Assembly: GCF_000009765.2 (NCBI RefSeq)
Contig: NC_003155.5
Location: 1,860,001-1,924,000 of the forward strand
Direction of reading: 5' to 3'
Origin: Streptomyces avermitilis MA-4680 = NBRC 14893
Lineage (GTDB): Bacteria > Actinomycetota > Actinomycetes > Streptomycetales > Streptomycetaceae
Length of the DNA: 64,000 bases
Program-made: the position numbers and the translations under genes
Part shown: piece by piece, positions 52,604-61,844 of the stretch
Layout of the letters: every line of letters starts with the position of its first letter
Position numbering within the stretch: the stretch's first letter is position 1
Notes under the pieces: generated by a model
Seen by the model: the letters and a program-made list of their open reading frames with translations, nothing else
Database searches by the model: none
Told to the model about the DNA's origin: nothing

Positions 52604-53284
52604 GTGATCAACAGTGGCAATGGGACTGATTACGAGAGCATGCGGTTCGACCGCAGAGGTCAGGCCGAGGCCTTCGACGCCATCGGCGACCGCTACGACG
52701 AGGCCTTCCCGCACAAGGAGGGCCAGGTTTCCGTCGGCGAATGGCTGATCGGATCCCTGCCGCCGCGATCCCGCGTGCTGGATCTGGGCTGCGGCACCGG
52801 AATGCCGACCGCGCGCCAGCTGACGGACGCCGGCTTCGACGTGGTGGGCGTCGACCTGTCCGGCGGGATGGTGGAACTCGCCCGCGCGTATGTCCCGGGT
52901 GCGACGTTCCACCAGTTGGACGTCGCCGACCTGCGACCGGGCGGCTCTCGCGACCTGGGCCGCTTCGACGCCGTCGCGGCCTTCTTCTCCCTGCTGATGC
53001 TCCCGCGCCCCGAGATTCCGCTCGCGCTGCTGACGGTCCGCCATCTCCTCGTTCCCGGCGGCCTGTTCGCCCTCGCGATGGTGGAAGCCGATGTGGACGA
53101 CTTCTCCATCCCGTTCGTCGGACACACCATCCGGGTCTCCGGCTACCTGCGGGAGGACCTGCACACGGTCATCGAGACCGCGGGCTTCGAGATCGTCAAG
53201 GAGTTCTCCTACACCTATGCCCCCTCGGTCGCCGACGTCCCTCCCGAGGAACAGGTCTTCCTCTGCTGCAGACGGCGCGGCTGA
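52604..53284 (+). CDS. Class I SAM-dependent methyltransferase
   Basis: A 226-residue protein from a GTG. RSRVLDLGCGTGMPTARQL is motif I, GVDLSGGMVELAR motif II, FDAVAAFFSLLMLPR motif IV region. It is the type of small methyltransferase used for small molecules, and it lies head-to-head with the FAAL/PKS operon, so it could act on the locus product; but the SpoIIE-type gene follows in the same direction and a link to the PKS is only positional. Confidence 0.88.
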   Translation: MINSGNGTDYESMRFDRRGQAEAFDAIGDRYDEAFPHKEGQVSVGEWLIGSLPPRSRVLDLGCGTGMPTARQLTDAGFDVVGVDLSGGMVELARAYVPGATFHQLDVADLRPGGSRDLGRFDAVAAFFSLLMLPRPEIPLALLTVRHLLVPGGLFALAMVEADVDDFSIPFVGHTIRVSGYLREDLHTVIETAGFEIVKEFSYTYAPSVADVPPEEQVFLCCRRRG

Positions 53285-53337
53285 GAACGCACGAGCCATC
53301 ACCGCGGACCGCGGCACCCACGGAACGGGACAAACGC

Positions 53338-55320
53338 GTGACGGAGCACCACACCCCTCATGAAGGCCCGGCCCAGGCCTCCCGGCAGTCCGGCGGCCCG
53401 CTGAGCGGGGCCGGGCCTGTCGCACCCGTCACGCCCATGGGCCCGCGGGTCACCCGGACGCCCCAGCCGCCCCCCGCGCACGGCCGCCACGACGGGGGCA
53501 GGCCCGGGCAGCCGGGAAAGGGGCCGGTCACCCCGTCCCGTGCCGACACCGGGCGACACGCGCCGGAAGGGGACGCTCCCGAAGCGGAGTACGCCGAGGG
53601 AGCGGTGCCGGACAGCACCGGGCCGCAGACCGACCGACTCAGGTATCTCGACGTGGCGACCCGGCAGATCGCCCGCGGGATGGACCTGGACGAGACGCTC
53701 CGAGAACTGCACCGGGCAGCCGTTCCCGCGTTCGCGGACGTGATATTCATCCATCTGCACGATCCGCTGCCGGTCGGCGACGAGAAGTCGGCCGCGCCCG
53801 TGGCCCTGCAACTGCACAGCATCGACCGGACGCCGGAGCCCGCCCACACCGGCTGGTCTCGTATGCCCGCTCCGACGAGTCTTCCCCTGCCCTCGGATGT
53901 GGCCGAGCGCGTCCATCTCACCGCCACCGGCCGGCTCGCGACGCTCCTGCTGGCCGGGCGGCCGGCGTTCGGCGACGCGCCGGGGATCGCGCCCGCGGTG
54001 GCCGAGTTGCTCGGGCCCGTGGCGAGCGTGCCCGGGGCTCTGCCGCCGGGCCGCAGACTGGTCATCGCTCCCCTGCACGGCCGCCACCACGTCATGGGCA
54101 CCGTCGTTCTCCTGCGCCGGCCCGACCGGCCCGCCTTCACCGGTGACGACCTGCTGGTCGCCTCCCAGCTCGCGACCCACACCGCTCTCGGCGTCCAGAA
54201 GGCGGTGATGTACGGACACGAGGCGTCGGTGGCGGACACCCTTCAGCACACCATGCTCCCGTCGTCGCTGCCCGAACCCACCGGCGTCCGGCTGGCCAGC
54301 CGATACCTGCCCGCCTCGAAGACCGCTCAGGTCGGCGGCGACTGGTACGACGCGATCCCGCTGCCCGGCAGCCGCGTCGCGCTGATCGTCGGCGACGTCA
54401 TGGGCCACTCCATGACCTCCGCCGCGATCATGGGCCAGCTGCGCACCAGCGTGCAGACCCTCGCCGGGCTGGACCTGCCTCCGGACGAGGTCCTGCACCA
54501 TCTCGACGAGCAGGCCCAGCGCCTGGGCAGCGACCACATCGCGACCTGCCTCTACGCCATCTACGACCCGATATCGCACCGGCTGCTCATGGCGAGCGCC
54601 GGCCACCCGCCCGCGGTGCTCCTGCACCCCGACGGCCGCGGGGAAGTACTCCGCATCCCGCCGGGCGCCCCGATCGGCGTCGGCGGCGTCGCCTTCGAAT
54701 CCGTGGAGATGCCCGCGCCCACCGGGGCGACCCTTCTGCTGTACACCGACGGCCTGGTCGAGTCCCGCGAGACGGACGTGGGAACGGGCGTCGAGGCGCT
54801 GCGTGCCCGTCTCCAGGCCACTGCCGACGGGCGCGCCGCCCCCTCGCTGGAACGGCTGTGCGACCAAGTGCTGGGCACGTTGGGGCCGGGCACCCGGGAC
54901 GACGACATCGCGCTGCTCGCCGCCCGGTTCGAGGGCTTCCCTCCGGACAGCGTGGGGTACTGGTTCCTGGCCCCCCACCCGCTGACCGCGCGGCAGGCAC
55001 GCCGGCTGACCCGCAGGACGCTGCGGCGCTGGGGGCTGGAGTCCCTGCTCGATTCGACGGAACTCATGGTCAGCGAGGTCGTGACGAACGCCGTGCGGTT
55101 CGCCTCACGGCCCATCGCGCTGCGGCTGCTCCGCACCGACGTGCTCCGCTGCGAGGTGACCGACGACTCCCCTCAGGTGCCCCGGATGCGGCATGCCGAG
55201 CCAGGTGACGAGGGCGGCCGCGGCCTGTTTCTGGTCAATCAACTCGCGCGGCGCTGGGGAGCGACGCGGCTGAGCACGGGCAAGGTGGTCTGGTTCGAGC
55301 AGCTGATCCCGAAGAAGTAG
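53338..55320 (+). CDS. GAF-SpoIIE phosphatase-HATPase signalling protein
   Basis: A 660-residue protein. The first ~95 residues are disordered and Pro/Gly-rich. About 115-280 is a GAF sensory domain; about 305-520 is a SpoIIE/PP2C phosphatase (GGDWYDAIPLPGSRVALIVGD, DDDIALLAARF); 525-660 is an anti-sigma-type ATPase domain (STELMVSEVVTNAVRFA, GRGLFLVNQLA). Such Streptomyces proteins act in partner-switching control of sigma factors, dephosphorylating an anti-sigma antagonist. The GTG at 53338 begins 54 bp after the methyltransferase stop. Ligand and partner are unknown. Confidence 0.9.
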   Translation: MTEHHTPHEGPAQASRQSGGPLSGAGPVAPVTPMGPRVTRTPQPPPAHGRHDGGRPGQPGKGPVTPSRADTGRHAPEGDAPEAEYAEGAVPDSTGPQTDRLRYLDVATRQIARGMDLDETLRELHRAAVPAFADVIFIHLHDPLPVGDEKSAAPVALQLHSIDRTPEPAHTGWSRMPAPTSLPLPSDVAERVHLTATGRLATLLLAGRPAFGDAPGIAPAVAELLGPVASVPGALPPGRRLVIAPLHGRHHVMGTVVLLRRPDRPAFTGDDLLVASQLATHTALGVQKAVMYGHEASVADTLQHTMLPSSLPEPTGVRLASRYLPASKTAQVGGDWYDAIPLPGSRVALIVGDVMGHSMTSAAIMGQLRTSVQTLAGLDLPPDEVLHHLDEQAQRLGSDHIATCLYAIYDPISHRLLMASAGHPPAVLLHPDGRGEVLRIPPGAPIGVGGVAFESVEMPAPTGATLLLYTDGLVESRETDVGTGVEALRARLQATADGRAAPSLERLCDQVLGTLGPGTRDDDIALLAARFEGFPPDSVGYWFLAPHPLTARQARRLTRRTLRRWGLESLLDSTELMVSEVVTNAVRFASRPIALRLLRTDVLRCEVTDDSPQVPRMRHAEPGDEGGRGLFLVNQLARRWGATRLSTGKVVWFEQLIPKK

Positions 55321-55332
55321 CCGGCCCGCGCC

Positions 55333-56655
55333 CTACCGGCCGGTTGCGCAGTCCGCCGTGCTCGGGACAGGAGTGTCCCGGAGTTCGGTGCTCCGGGGCG
55401 CGGAGGGCCGCTGGATGACGAGGGCGAGCAGGGCGGCGGCCGCGCAGGCGGCGCCCAGGAGTACCCAGACGAAGTCGTAACTGCCGAACGCGTCGCGGGC
55501 GACGCCGCCGAGAAGGGCGGCCAGGGCGGCGCCGACCTGATGGGCCGCGTTGGTCCAGCCGAAGACGATCGCGCTGTCCGCACCGTGGAACTGGCGGCAC
55601 AGGGCGATGACGGGCGGGACCGTGGCGAGGTCCAGGAGGCCGAAGACGACGACGAAGACCATCATGGGCGGGTTGACGGTCGCGGCCATCAGCAGCGGCA
55701 GAGTGACGAGCAGGACGCCGCGGAGGGTGAAGAAGACGGCGAGCAGACGGCGGGCGTCCACGCGGTCGGTCAGCCAGCCCGAGCCGATGGTGCCGGCGAC
55801 GTTGAAGACACCGATGACGGCCAGCAGCGTGGAGGCGGTGGTCACCGGCATGCCGTGATCGTGGGCGGCCGGGGCGAAGTGGGTCCACATGATGCCGTTG
55901 GTGGAGGCGCCGCAGATCGCGAACAGAGCGGCGAGCAGCCAGAACGGACGGGTCCGCGCCGAGTCACGCAGCACGGTGACCGTGCGACGGGCGGCACCGG
56001 TCACCGGAGGCGGCTTGGGGACGAAGGCGTCGCTGCCGTAGGGGCGTTGGCCGAGGTCGGCCGGATGGTCCCGCAGCGTGAGCCGGACGAGGGGAGCGGT
56101 GGCCAGGGCCACCAGGGCGAGAGTGATGAGGGCGGGGCGCCAGTCGTAGTGGTCGATGGTCCAGGACAGCGCCGGCAGGAAGACCAACTGGCCCAGCACG
56201 CTGCCCGAGGAGAGCATTCCGGTCACCAGGCCGCGCCGCTGTACGAACCAGCGGTTGGTGACCGTGGCGCCGAAGGTCATCGCCAGGGAACCGGTGCCCA
56301 GACCGACGAGGAAGCCCCAGAAGAGGGTGAACTGCCAGGAGGCGTTCATCACCGTGGTGAGCAGGGCGCCGCCGGCGACGGCACTGAGGGCGGCGACGAC
56401 CACCCGGCGGATGCCGAAGCGGTCCATCAGGGCCGCCGCGAAGGGGGCGGTGACGCCGTAGAGGACCATGTTCACGGAGGCGGCGAGGCCGATGGAGCCC
56501 CTGGACCAGTGGAACTCCCGGTGCAGGGGGCCTTGGAGGATGCCGGGCATCGTGGAAAAGGCACCGGCGACCACGATGGCCAGTCCGGCGACGGCGGCTA
56601 CCCACCAGGCGCGGTGTCCCTGAGCATTGCGGGGGTGTCCGGTTGTGTCTTCCAT
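55333..56655 (-). CDS. MFS transporter
   Basis: A 440-residue transporter with 12 hydrophobic segments. MNLYGVTAPFAAALMDRFGIRRV-type loop 2-3 (FAAALMDRFGIRRVVVAALS) and the central cytoplasmic loop after TM6 are typical. The sequence is of the oxalate/formate- or monocarboxylate-transporter-like kind. It uses the ATG at 56655 with GAAGGG upstream. It is divergent from the GlxA regulator by 71 bp and convergent with the SpoIIE gene; the regulator probably controls it. The substrate is unknown. Confidence 0.88.
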   Translation of the reverse strand: MEDTTGHPRNAQGHRAWWVAAVAGLAIVVAGAFSTMPGILQGPLHREFHWSRGSIGLAASVNMVLYGVTAPFAAALMDRFGIRRVVVAALSAVAGGALLTTVMNASWQFTLFWGFLVGLGTGSLAMTFGATVTNRWFVQRRGLVTGMLSSGSVLGQLVFLPALSWTIDHYDWRPALITLALVALATAPLVRLTLRDHPADLGQRPYGSDAFVPKPPPVTGAARRTVTVLRDSARTRPFWLLAALFAICGASTNGIMWTHFAPAAHDHGMPVTTASTLLAVIGVFNVAGTIGSGWLTDRVDARRLLAVFFTLRGVLLVTLPLLMAATVNPPMMVFVVVFGLLDLATVPPVIALCRQFHGADSAIVFGWTNAAHQVGAALAALLGGVARDAFGSYDFVWVLLGAACAAAALLALVIQRPSAPRSTELRDTPVPSTADCATGR

Positions 56656-56726
56656 ACCCGTCACCCTTCGTGAGGCGGGACGCCCGTACCACTGGCCGAC
56701 TGGACAGGTAGTGAAACAATCCGGCC

Positions 56727-57722
56727 ATGCGTGAGGAGAAGGCACACCGCGTGGTGATCCTGGTGCGCCCCGGGCTGCTTCCGATGGAACTGGGCATCGT
56801 GCACCGCCTGTTCGGCACAGCGCGCGGAGCGGACGGCCGGCGCCTGTATGCGGTGGTGACCTGCGCTCCCGTGCCCGGCGAGATCACCACCGACACCGAC
56901 TTCACGATCAACGTGCCCTGCGGGCCCGAAGCGCTGGAGGGTGCCGACACAGTGATCGTTCCTGCGGCCGTGGAGGACTACACCCCGCAGAAACGGGGGC
57001 AGTTGGCCGCCCCGGTGCGTGCCGCTCTGGCCCGGATCCCCGACGGTGCGCGGCTGGCTTCGATCTGCACCGGATCGTTCGTCCTCGCCGCCGCCGGGCT
57101 GCTGGCGGGCCGCCGGGCGACGACGCACTGGAAGTCCTGCGAGGAACTGCGCACGCTGTACCCGGAGATCGACGTCGACCCCGACGTGCTGTACACCGAC
57201 GACCGGGGTGTGCTGACGTCCGCGGGTGTCGCCGCCGGGATCGATCTGTGTCTGCACATGATCCGCAGTGATCACGGCGCGGAAGTGGCGAACACCGTGG
57301 CCCGCGACACCGTCGTACCGCCCCATCGCGAGGGCGGACAGGCCCAGTACATCGAACAGCCCATCCGTGAACCCGCGGATGCCTCCACAGCCGCCGCCCG
57401 CACCTACGCGCTGCGGCATCTGGAACAGCCGCTCGTCCTGGAGGATCTCGCGCGGGAGGCGTCGATGAGCGTGCGGACCCTGAGCCGCAAGTTCCGCCAG
57501 GAGACCGGGATGACGCCCATCCAGTGGCTGGCCCACCAGCGCCTCCAGCACGCCCGTCGGCTCCTGGAGCAGACCGATGAACCGGTGGACCGCGTCGCGG
57601 CCCGGGCCGGATTCGGCACCGGCACCGCGATGCGCCAGCGCTTCAGAGAAACGCTCGGCGTGTCACCGCGCGCGTACCGCCATACCTTCCGAGGGACGGC
57701 GCGGCGGCATGCGCCCGGCTGA
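56727..57722 (+). CDS. GlxA-family (DJ-1/PfpI + AraC) regulator
   Basis: A 331-residue protein. About residues 8-190 form a DJ-1/PfpI-like domain (EGADTVIVPAAVEDY, RLASICTGSFVLAAAGLL, with the nucleophile-elbow Cys). About 220-320 is an AraC-type double helix-turn-helix: LVLEDLAREASMSVRTLSRKF, RLLEQTDEPVDRVAARAGFG. The domain pair is characteristic of GlxA regulators. It probably controls the divergent MFS gene. Confidence 0.92.
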   Translation: MREEKAHRVVILVRPGLLPMELGIVHRLFGTARGADGRRLYAVVTCAPVPGEITTDTDFTINVPCGPEALEGADTVIVPAAVEDYTPQKRGQLAAPVRAALARIPDGARLASICTGSFVLAAAGLLAGRRATTHWKSCEELRTLYPEIDVDPDVLYTDDRGVLTSAGVAAGIDLCLHMIRSDHGAEVANTVARDTVVPPHREGGQAQYIEQPIREPADASTAAARTYALRHLEQPLVLEDLAREASMSVRTLSRKFRQETGMTPIQWLAHQRLQHARRLLEQTDEPVDRVAARAGFGTGTAMRQRFRETLGVSPRAYRHTFRGTARRHAPG

Positions 57723-57912
57723 TCGTGGCCGTCCGGCGGCCGCGGGTGGCTCACGGGACCGACCTGACGGCTCGGGCTGTCCCACGGGAGGCCGGCGCCA
57801 CGATCGAACGTGTCGTAACGCGCGGACGTTGCCGGACATGCGGGATCATGGGGATATCCATCGCCCCGGACGCCGAGTTTCCCCAGCAAGTGGCCGGACC
57901 GGAAGGAGCGGC

Positions 57913-58278
57913 ATGAGACAGAGCGGATCGGTCACCTTGGGCGCGGCGCTGTGCACAGCCGCGGCACTTGGCCTGGCAGTGCCACCTGTCGCCGTAGCCG
58001 TCCCCGATCGCTGTTCCTACGTGTCGTCGACGGCGCGGCCGATGCTCACCCTCGGTGACACCGGTAAGGCGGTCAGGCAGGCGCAGTGCCTGAGCAACGT
58101 GTGGGGAGGCCAGCCGCCCAAGCTGGCCCTCGACGGGGTCTTCGACTCCGTCATGCTGAAGAAGATCGAGTGGATCCAGGGCTGCCACGGCCTGCCGCCG
58201 AGCGGTGTCATCGAGGGCCGCACTTGGCAGGTGCTTTATGACCCGGCCCTGGACTGTTACCACCCCTATCCGTCCTGA
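57913..58278 (+). CDS. Secreted peptidoglycan-binding-like protein
   Basis: A 121-residue protein with a Sec-type signal peptide (hydrophobic stretch to about residue 29, VAVAVPD cleavage region). LTLGDTGKAVRQAQCLSNVW and LDGVFDSVMLKKIEWIQGCHGL match the helical repeat of the peptidoglycan-binding domain 1 family. Four cysteines could form two disulfides. The ATG follows GGAAGGAG. It may tether to cell wall or be a small wall-associated regulator. Confidence 0.78.
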   Translation: MRQSGSVTLGAALCTAAALGLAVPPVAVAVPDRCSYVSSTARPMLTLGDTGKAVRQAQCLSNVWGGQPPKLALDGVFDSVMLKKIEWIQGCHGLPPSGVIEGRTWQVLYDPALDCYHPYPS

Positions 58279-58399
58279 GCTTCCCCTCACCAGCCCGTTG
58301 GCTTCTCCCGGAGCCACTCCATATCCACCCCGAACCAACCCTCTGACCGGCGGAGTGCGCGACGACCGGCCGTCGTACCGGCCGGCCGTCGTCCCAGCC

Positions 58400-58800
58400 G
58401 GCCGACGTGCCGCCTCGGCGGCCTACGCGCCGAGATGGACGCTTGGCGAGAGCCACGTCGGACGGGGCCAGGCCGAAGTGCTCCTCGAGCATCAGCTCGG
58501 CCTGGGTGAGCGCGCCGTAGACCCATCCCTGCCCCGTCGACCACGCCGATCCGCAGACATACAGGTTGGCGTCGGGGAGCGGGTGGCGCATCCGTGGCAC
58601 GACCTCCCAGCTCTTCGCCCCCACCTGCCAGAAGTGGCAGGCCGCTCCGTACGGGTCCTGCACCCAGTCCTGGAACAGGCCCACCGCGAGGGGGCCGCCG
58701 CGCCGCCGCCGAAGCTCCTTCAGCTTGCGGCTGCGCTCGGCTTCCGGGCCGAGCAGCCGCCAGGCAGCGTACGCCCCGGACACCCCGGTGTGGACGCGCG
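58400..58800 (-). pseudogene. Amine-oxidase-like flavoprotein remnant
   Basis: VSGAYAAWRLLGPEAERSRK is the FAD-binding N-terminus of a flavin amine oxidase after its GxG motif. After about 30 residues it jumps to the C-terminal region GPLAVGLFQDWVQDPYGAAC, LYVCGSAWSTGQGWVYGALTQAELML. Roughly 350-400 residues in between are absent, including the substrate domain. The start and end are not defined by functional codons. A hairpin lies at its 5' side. Confidence 0.68.
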
Positions 58801-58824
58801 CTCGGTTCCGCAGGGAGCCGATAG

Positions 58825-58857
58825 GCGGGGAGCCCGCCAACCGGGCGGGCTCCCCGC
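58825..58857. terminator. Strong GC hairpin
   Basis: GCGGGGAGCCCGCC pairs with GGCGGGCTCCCCGC over 14 bp around a five-base loop. It has no T-run, but is one of the strongest hairpins in the window and sits at the 5' end of the amine-oxidase remnant. Confidence 0.62.
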
Positions 58858-58890
58858 GGGTCCGGCACGATGCCAGGCCGATGACGCGCT

Positions 58891-59222
58891 ATGCCTGAAC
58901 ACTGGTGGTCTCAGATGCAGGCGGGAGAGAGCACGGACAACCTCGGCACTCGAGAAGCCGGGAAAGCCACGTCTGGGGGCACAGGCACCCATGGCGCGTC
59001 CGCTCAGCCGGGATTCGTCGGCGCCGCTCTCGCCGCCGTGCTCACATTCGCGCTCGCGCAGGGTTTCGCCATGACGCCGTTGCCGACTGCCTGGCGTCCA
59101 CGACAACCCTGTGGCTGACCGTGTACGGAGCCGGGGCGGCCCTGCTGGTGGGTCTGGGCGCGTGGTTCTTCGACCGCACTCGTCCACGGAGAGAAACGGC
59201 CGTGGGCACCCGAAGCGCTTAG
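58891..59222 (+). pseudogene. Frameshifted two-helix membrane protein or transporter fragment
   Basis: One frame from ATG 58891 reads a hydrophilic N-terminus then the helix FVGAALAAVLTFALAQGFAM and ends at about 59118. A second frame continues with the helix LTVYGAGAALLVGLGAWFFD and a basic tail to 59222. The two helices together look like the last part of a membrane transporter, and no single frame covers both. The identity is not recognised. Confidence 0.35.
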
Positions 59223-59348
59223 CCCCGGGCTTTCGCGCGTCCAGCAGGCTTGAGACCCCGACACGTAGGTGCACCCGAGTGACCAGGGGAGGCGCAGGGC
59301 GGCGGAGGGTCGGCGCCGGCGGTTGCCCGCCCGAGCGGAACGAGTCCA

Positions 59349-59771
59349 TCAGCCAAGAAAGCTCAGCCGCACCTGACGGTTGGGATTGTCCTGGTTCGTG
59401 TCCACCAGACACACCGACTGCCAGGTCCCCAGTTGCAGCCTGCCGTCGATGACCGGAAGGGTCGCGTGTGGGGCCACGACGGCCGGGAGTACGTGGTCAC
59501 GGCCGTGGCCGGGGCTGCCGTGGCGGTGCTGCCAGCGGTCGTCAGCGGGGAGCAGGGTGTGCAGGGCGGCGAGGAGGTCGTCGTCGCTGCCGGCGCCCGT
59601 TTCGATGATCGCGACACCGGCCGTGGCGTGCGGGACGAAGACGTTCAGGAGGCCGTCGCGGCCGGCCGCCGTGTCGCGGAGGAAGGCCTCGCAGTCGTGG
59701 GTCAGGTCGACGACCGTCTCCTGCGAGCCGGAGGCGACGTTCAGGACGCGAGTGGTGAAGGCATCGGACAT
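59349..59771 (-). CDS. YjbQ/UPF0047-family protein
   Basis: A 140-residue protein. VFVPHATAGVAIIETGAGSDDDLL and RQHRHGSPGHGRDHVLPAVV-type residues with HATLPVIDGRLQLGTWQSVCLVD are the family landmarks, including histidines that bind a metal. YjbQ proteins can act as secondary thiamine-phosphate synthases in tests, but their role is unsettled. No thiamine genes are nearby; it is divergent from the sulfonate operon with its leader. Confidence 0.88.
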   Translation of the reverse strand: MSDAFTTRVLNVASGSQETVVDLTHDCEAFLRDTAAGRDGLLNVFVPHATAGVAIIETGAGSDDDLLAALHTLLPADDRWQHRHGSPGHGRDHVLPAVVAPHATLPVIDGRLQLGTWQSVCLVDTNQDNPNRQVRLSFLG

Positions 59772-59856
59772 GCCTCAATCCTCACCCATGCGCCGGGGTT
59801 CGCGCGCGAGCGATCGCCCGCGCCTTGATACGAGGGGTCCAGTCCGCGAGACGCCA

Positions 59857-59886
59857 TTGACCGGGCAAGGGCCGTTTGGCTACTTT
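59857..59886 (+). promoter_or_regulatory. Promoter of the ssu leader
   Basis: TTGACC (59857-59862) and TACTTT (59881-59886) are separated by 18 bp. The predicted start of transcription falls at or next to the ATG of the leader ORF at 59894, so this message could be leaderless. Confidence 0.58.
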
Positions 59887-59893
59887 CAGCCGC

Positions 59894-59977
59894 ATGTTGC
59901 GTTCAGCCATGCTCACCACGCGCGGTCACATCGACCTGCTGCGGGTGGCCTCCGCCGCGTGTCGCCGCGGCCGCTGA
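59894..59977 (+). CDS. Cysteine-type leader peptide of the sulfonate operon
   Basis: A 27-residue small ORF ending RGHIDLLRVASAACRRGR then TGA. It fits the conserved actinobacterial leader-peptide pattern (R-H-hydrophobic-D-L-x-R, then A-x-C-R near the end) found upstream of sulfur and cysteine genes, in which ribosome stalling at the Cys codon reports cysteine supply. No Shine-Dalgarno sequence is visible, consistent with leaderless translation. About 120 bp follow before ssuC. Confidence 0.75.
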   Translation: MLRSAMLTTRGHIDLLRVASAACRRGR

Positions 59978-60098
59978 CGCCCTTTCACTCCTCTCTCCCC
60001 GCCTGCACTTCGCCCTGCCCGCACGTCTGATGCCCCATCGGACGCGGCGGCGTCCAGGCGCACCCTCTTCAGGCCGCTCTCCTCCCCGTGGAGCACTC

Positions 60099-60977
60099 AT
60101 GAGCATCAGCCATGCCCCGCCCGGCTCACCCAGGACCGATATTTCGGCAATATCCAAGGATGAGCAGGCGGTGCCCGCGCTCGAACCCATCGTCCCCGCC
60201 TCCACCCGCCGCACCCGCGTCCCGCGCTGGCTGCGCCGCACCTCCGGCCCGGTCCTGCTGCTCCTTCTGTGGCAACTCCTCAGCAGCACGGGCGTGTTGA
60301 CCTCCGACGTCCTTGCCTCGCCCGGGCGGATCGCCCAGGTCGCCCGTGATCTCGTCGTCGACGGCTCGCTGCCGAACGCGATGGGCGTCTCGCTTCAGCG
60401 GGTCGCGGTCGGGCTGCTGTTCGGGGCCGCCATCGGCACCGGGCTCGCGCTGGTCTCCGGCCTGTTCCGGGCCGGCGAGGACCTGGTGGACGCGAGTGTC
60501 CAGATGCTGCGGACCGTGCCGTTCGTCGGCCTGATCCCGCTGTTCATCATCTGGTTCGGCATCGGCGAGGCGCCGAAGATCGCGATCATCACGCTCGGCG
60601 TGTCCTTCCCGCTCTACCTGAACGTCTACGCCGGTATCCGTGGCGTCGACTCCCAGCTCATCGAGGCCGGAGAGTCCCTCGGCCTGTCCCGCTGGGGGCT
60701 CGTGCGGCATGTGGTGCTTCCGGGTGCGCTGCCCGGCGCCATGACCGGGCTGCGTTACTCGCTCGGCATCGCCTGGCTGGCGCTCGTCTTCGCCGAGCAG
60801 ATCAACGCGGACGCCGGGATCGGCTTCCTCATGGTGCAGGCACGGGACTTCCTGCGGACCGACGTGATCGTGGTCTGCCTGATCGTCTACGCCTTCCTCG
60901 GCCTGCTGGCCGATTTCGTCGTCCGCTCCCTCGAAAGGCTGCTGCTGCAATGGCGACCGACGTTCACCGGCCGTTGA
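60099..60977 (+). CDS. ssuC: Sulfonate ABC transporter permease
   Basis: A 292-residue permease starting MSISHAPPGSPRTD. About six hydrophobic segments are present; the cytoplasmic EAA loop is GVDSQLIEAGESLGLSRWG. FVGLIPLFIIWFGIGEAPKIAII is characteristic of SsuC/TauC-type permeases. It overlaps ssuB by 28 bp and is the first full gene of the operon. The ATG at 60099 is used because the N-terminus before it is disordered and out of family. Confidence 0.92.
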   Translation: MSISHAPPGSPRTDISAISKDEQAVPALEPIVPASTRRTRVPRWLRRTSGPVLLLLLWQLLSSTGVLTSDVLASPGRIAQVARDLVVDGSLPNAMGVSLQRVAVGLLFGAAIGTGLALVSGLFRAGEDLVDASVQMLRTVPFVGLIPLFIIWFGIGEAPKIAIITLGVSFPLYLNVYAGIRGVDSQLIEAGESLGLSRWGLVRHVVLPGALPGAMTGLRYSLGIAWLALVFAEQINADAGIGFLMVQARDFLRTDVIVVCLIVYAFLGLLADFVVRSLERLLLQWRPTFTGR

Positions 60978-61732
60978 GTACACAGAAGGCCGCGACCGCG
61001 GCGGCCCAGGCGTCCACGGCTGCCGCCTCCGCCGTACGGGTGGACGGCCTGACCCGCTCCTTCGACGGCCGTGCCGTCATCGACAACCTTGAACTCGACG
61101 TCCGCCCGGGCGAGTTCGTCGCTCTCCTCGGTCGCAGTGGCTGCGGCAAGTCCACCCTGCTGCGCATCCTCGCCGGGCTCGACCGCGACATCGAGGGCAC
61201 GGTGCTGGTGCCGCGCCGCAAGGCCGTCGCGTTCCAGGCCCCCCGGCTGATGCCGTGGAAGAAGGTGTGGCGCAACGTCCTGCTCGGGCTGCCCGGAAAG
61301 CCCGAGCGTGCCGTCGCCGAGCAGGCGCTGACCGAGGTCGGCCTCGCCCACCGCTCCCACGCCTGGCCCAAGACCCTCTCCGGCGGCGAGGCCCAGCGCG
61401 CCTCGCTGGCACGTGCGCTGGTCCGCGAACCCGATCTGCTGCTGCTCGACGAGCCGTTCGGCGCGCTCGACGCGCTCACTCGCATCAAGGCCCAGCGGCT
61501 CGTCGGCGAACTCTGGCAACGCCGGGGCTGCGCCGTCCTGTTGGTCACGCACGACGTCGAGGAGGCGGTACTGCTCGCCGACCGTGTCCTCGTGATGGAC
61601 GACGGCGTCATCGCGTACGAGACGGAGGTCGAGCTGGACCGCCCGCGCGACATCACCGACCCCCGGTTCGCAGAACTGCGCGCCGAACTGCTGGAGCGGC
61701 TCGGTGTCGACACCGCCGCAGAGGCCGCCTGA
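60950..61732 (+). CDS. ssuB: Sulfonate ABC transporter ATP-binding protein
   Basis: A 260-residue ATPase. LLGRSGCGKSTLLRIL is Walker A, FQAPRLMPWKKVWRNVLLGL the Q loop, TLSGGEAQRASLARALV the signature and LLLLDEPFGALDALTR Walker B, with the switch histidine in VTHDVEEAV. The PWKKV segment is typical of the SsuB/TauB group. It overlaps the ssuC end. Confidence 0.95.
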   Translation: MATDVHRPLSTQKAATAAAQASTAAASAVRVDGLTRSFDGRAVIDNLELDVRPGEFVALLGRSGCGKSTLLRILAGLDRDIEGTVLVPRRKAVAFQAPRLMPWKKVWRNVLLGLPGKPERAVAEQALTEVGLAHRSHAWPKTLSGGEAQRASLARALVREPDLLLLDEPFGALDALTRIKAQRLVGELWQRRGCAVLLVTHDVEEAVLLADRVLVMDDGVIAYETEVELDRPRDITDPRFAELRAELLERLGVDTAAEAA

Positions 61733-61844
61733 ACCCGCACGCTCCCCGAGCCGCACGCCCCGCGCTCCCCAGAGCCGCACACCCCACCCCTTCAGCCCGC
61801 CCCCGGGGCCTCACCCTCACCTGAACCAAGCGAACGGAATCACC

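Noticed and set aside
52604..53284. Methyltransferase as a confirmed tailoring gene of the PKS
   Set aside because: It is divergent and followed by a signalling gene; only position supports a link, so it is noted as possible.
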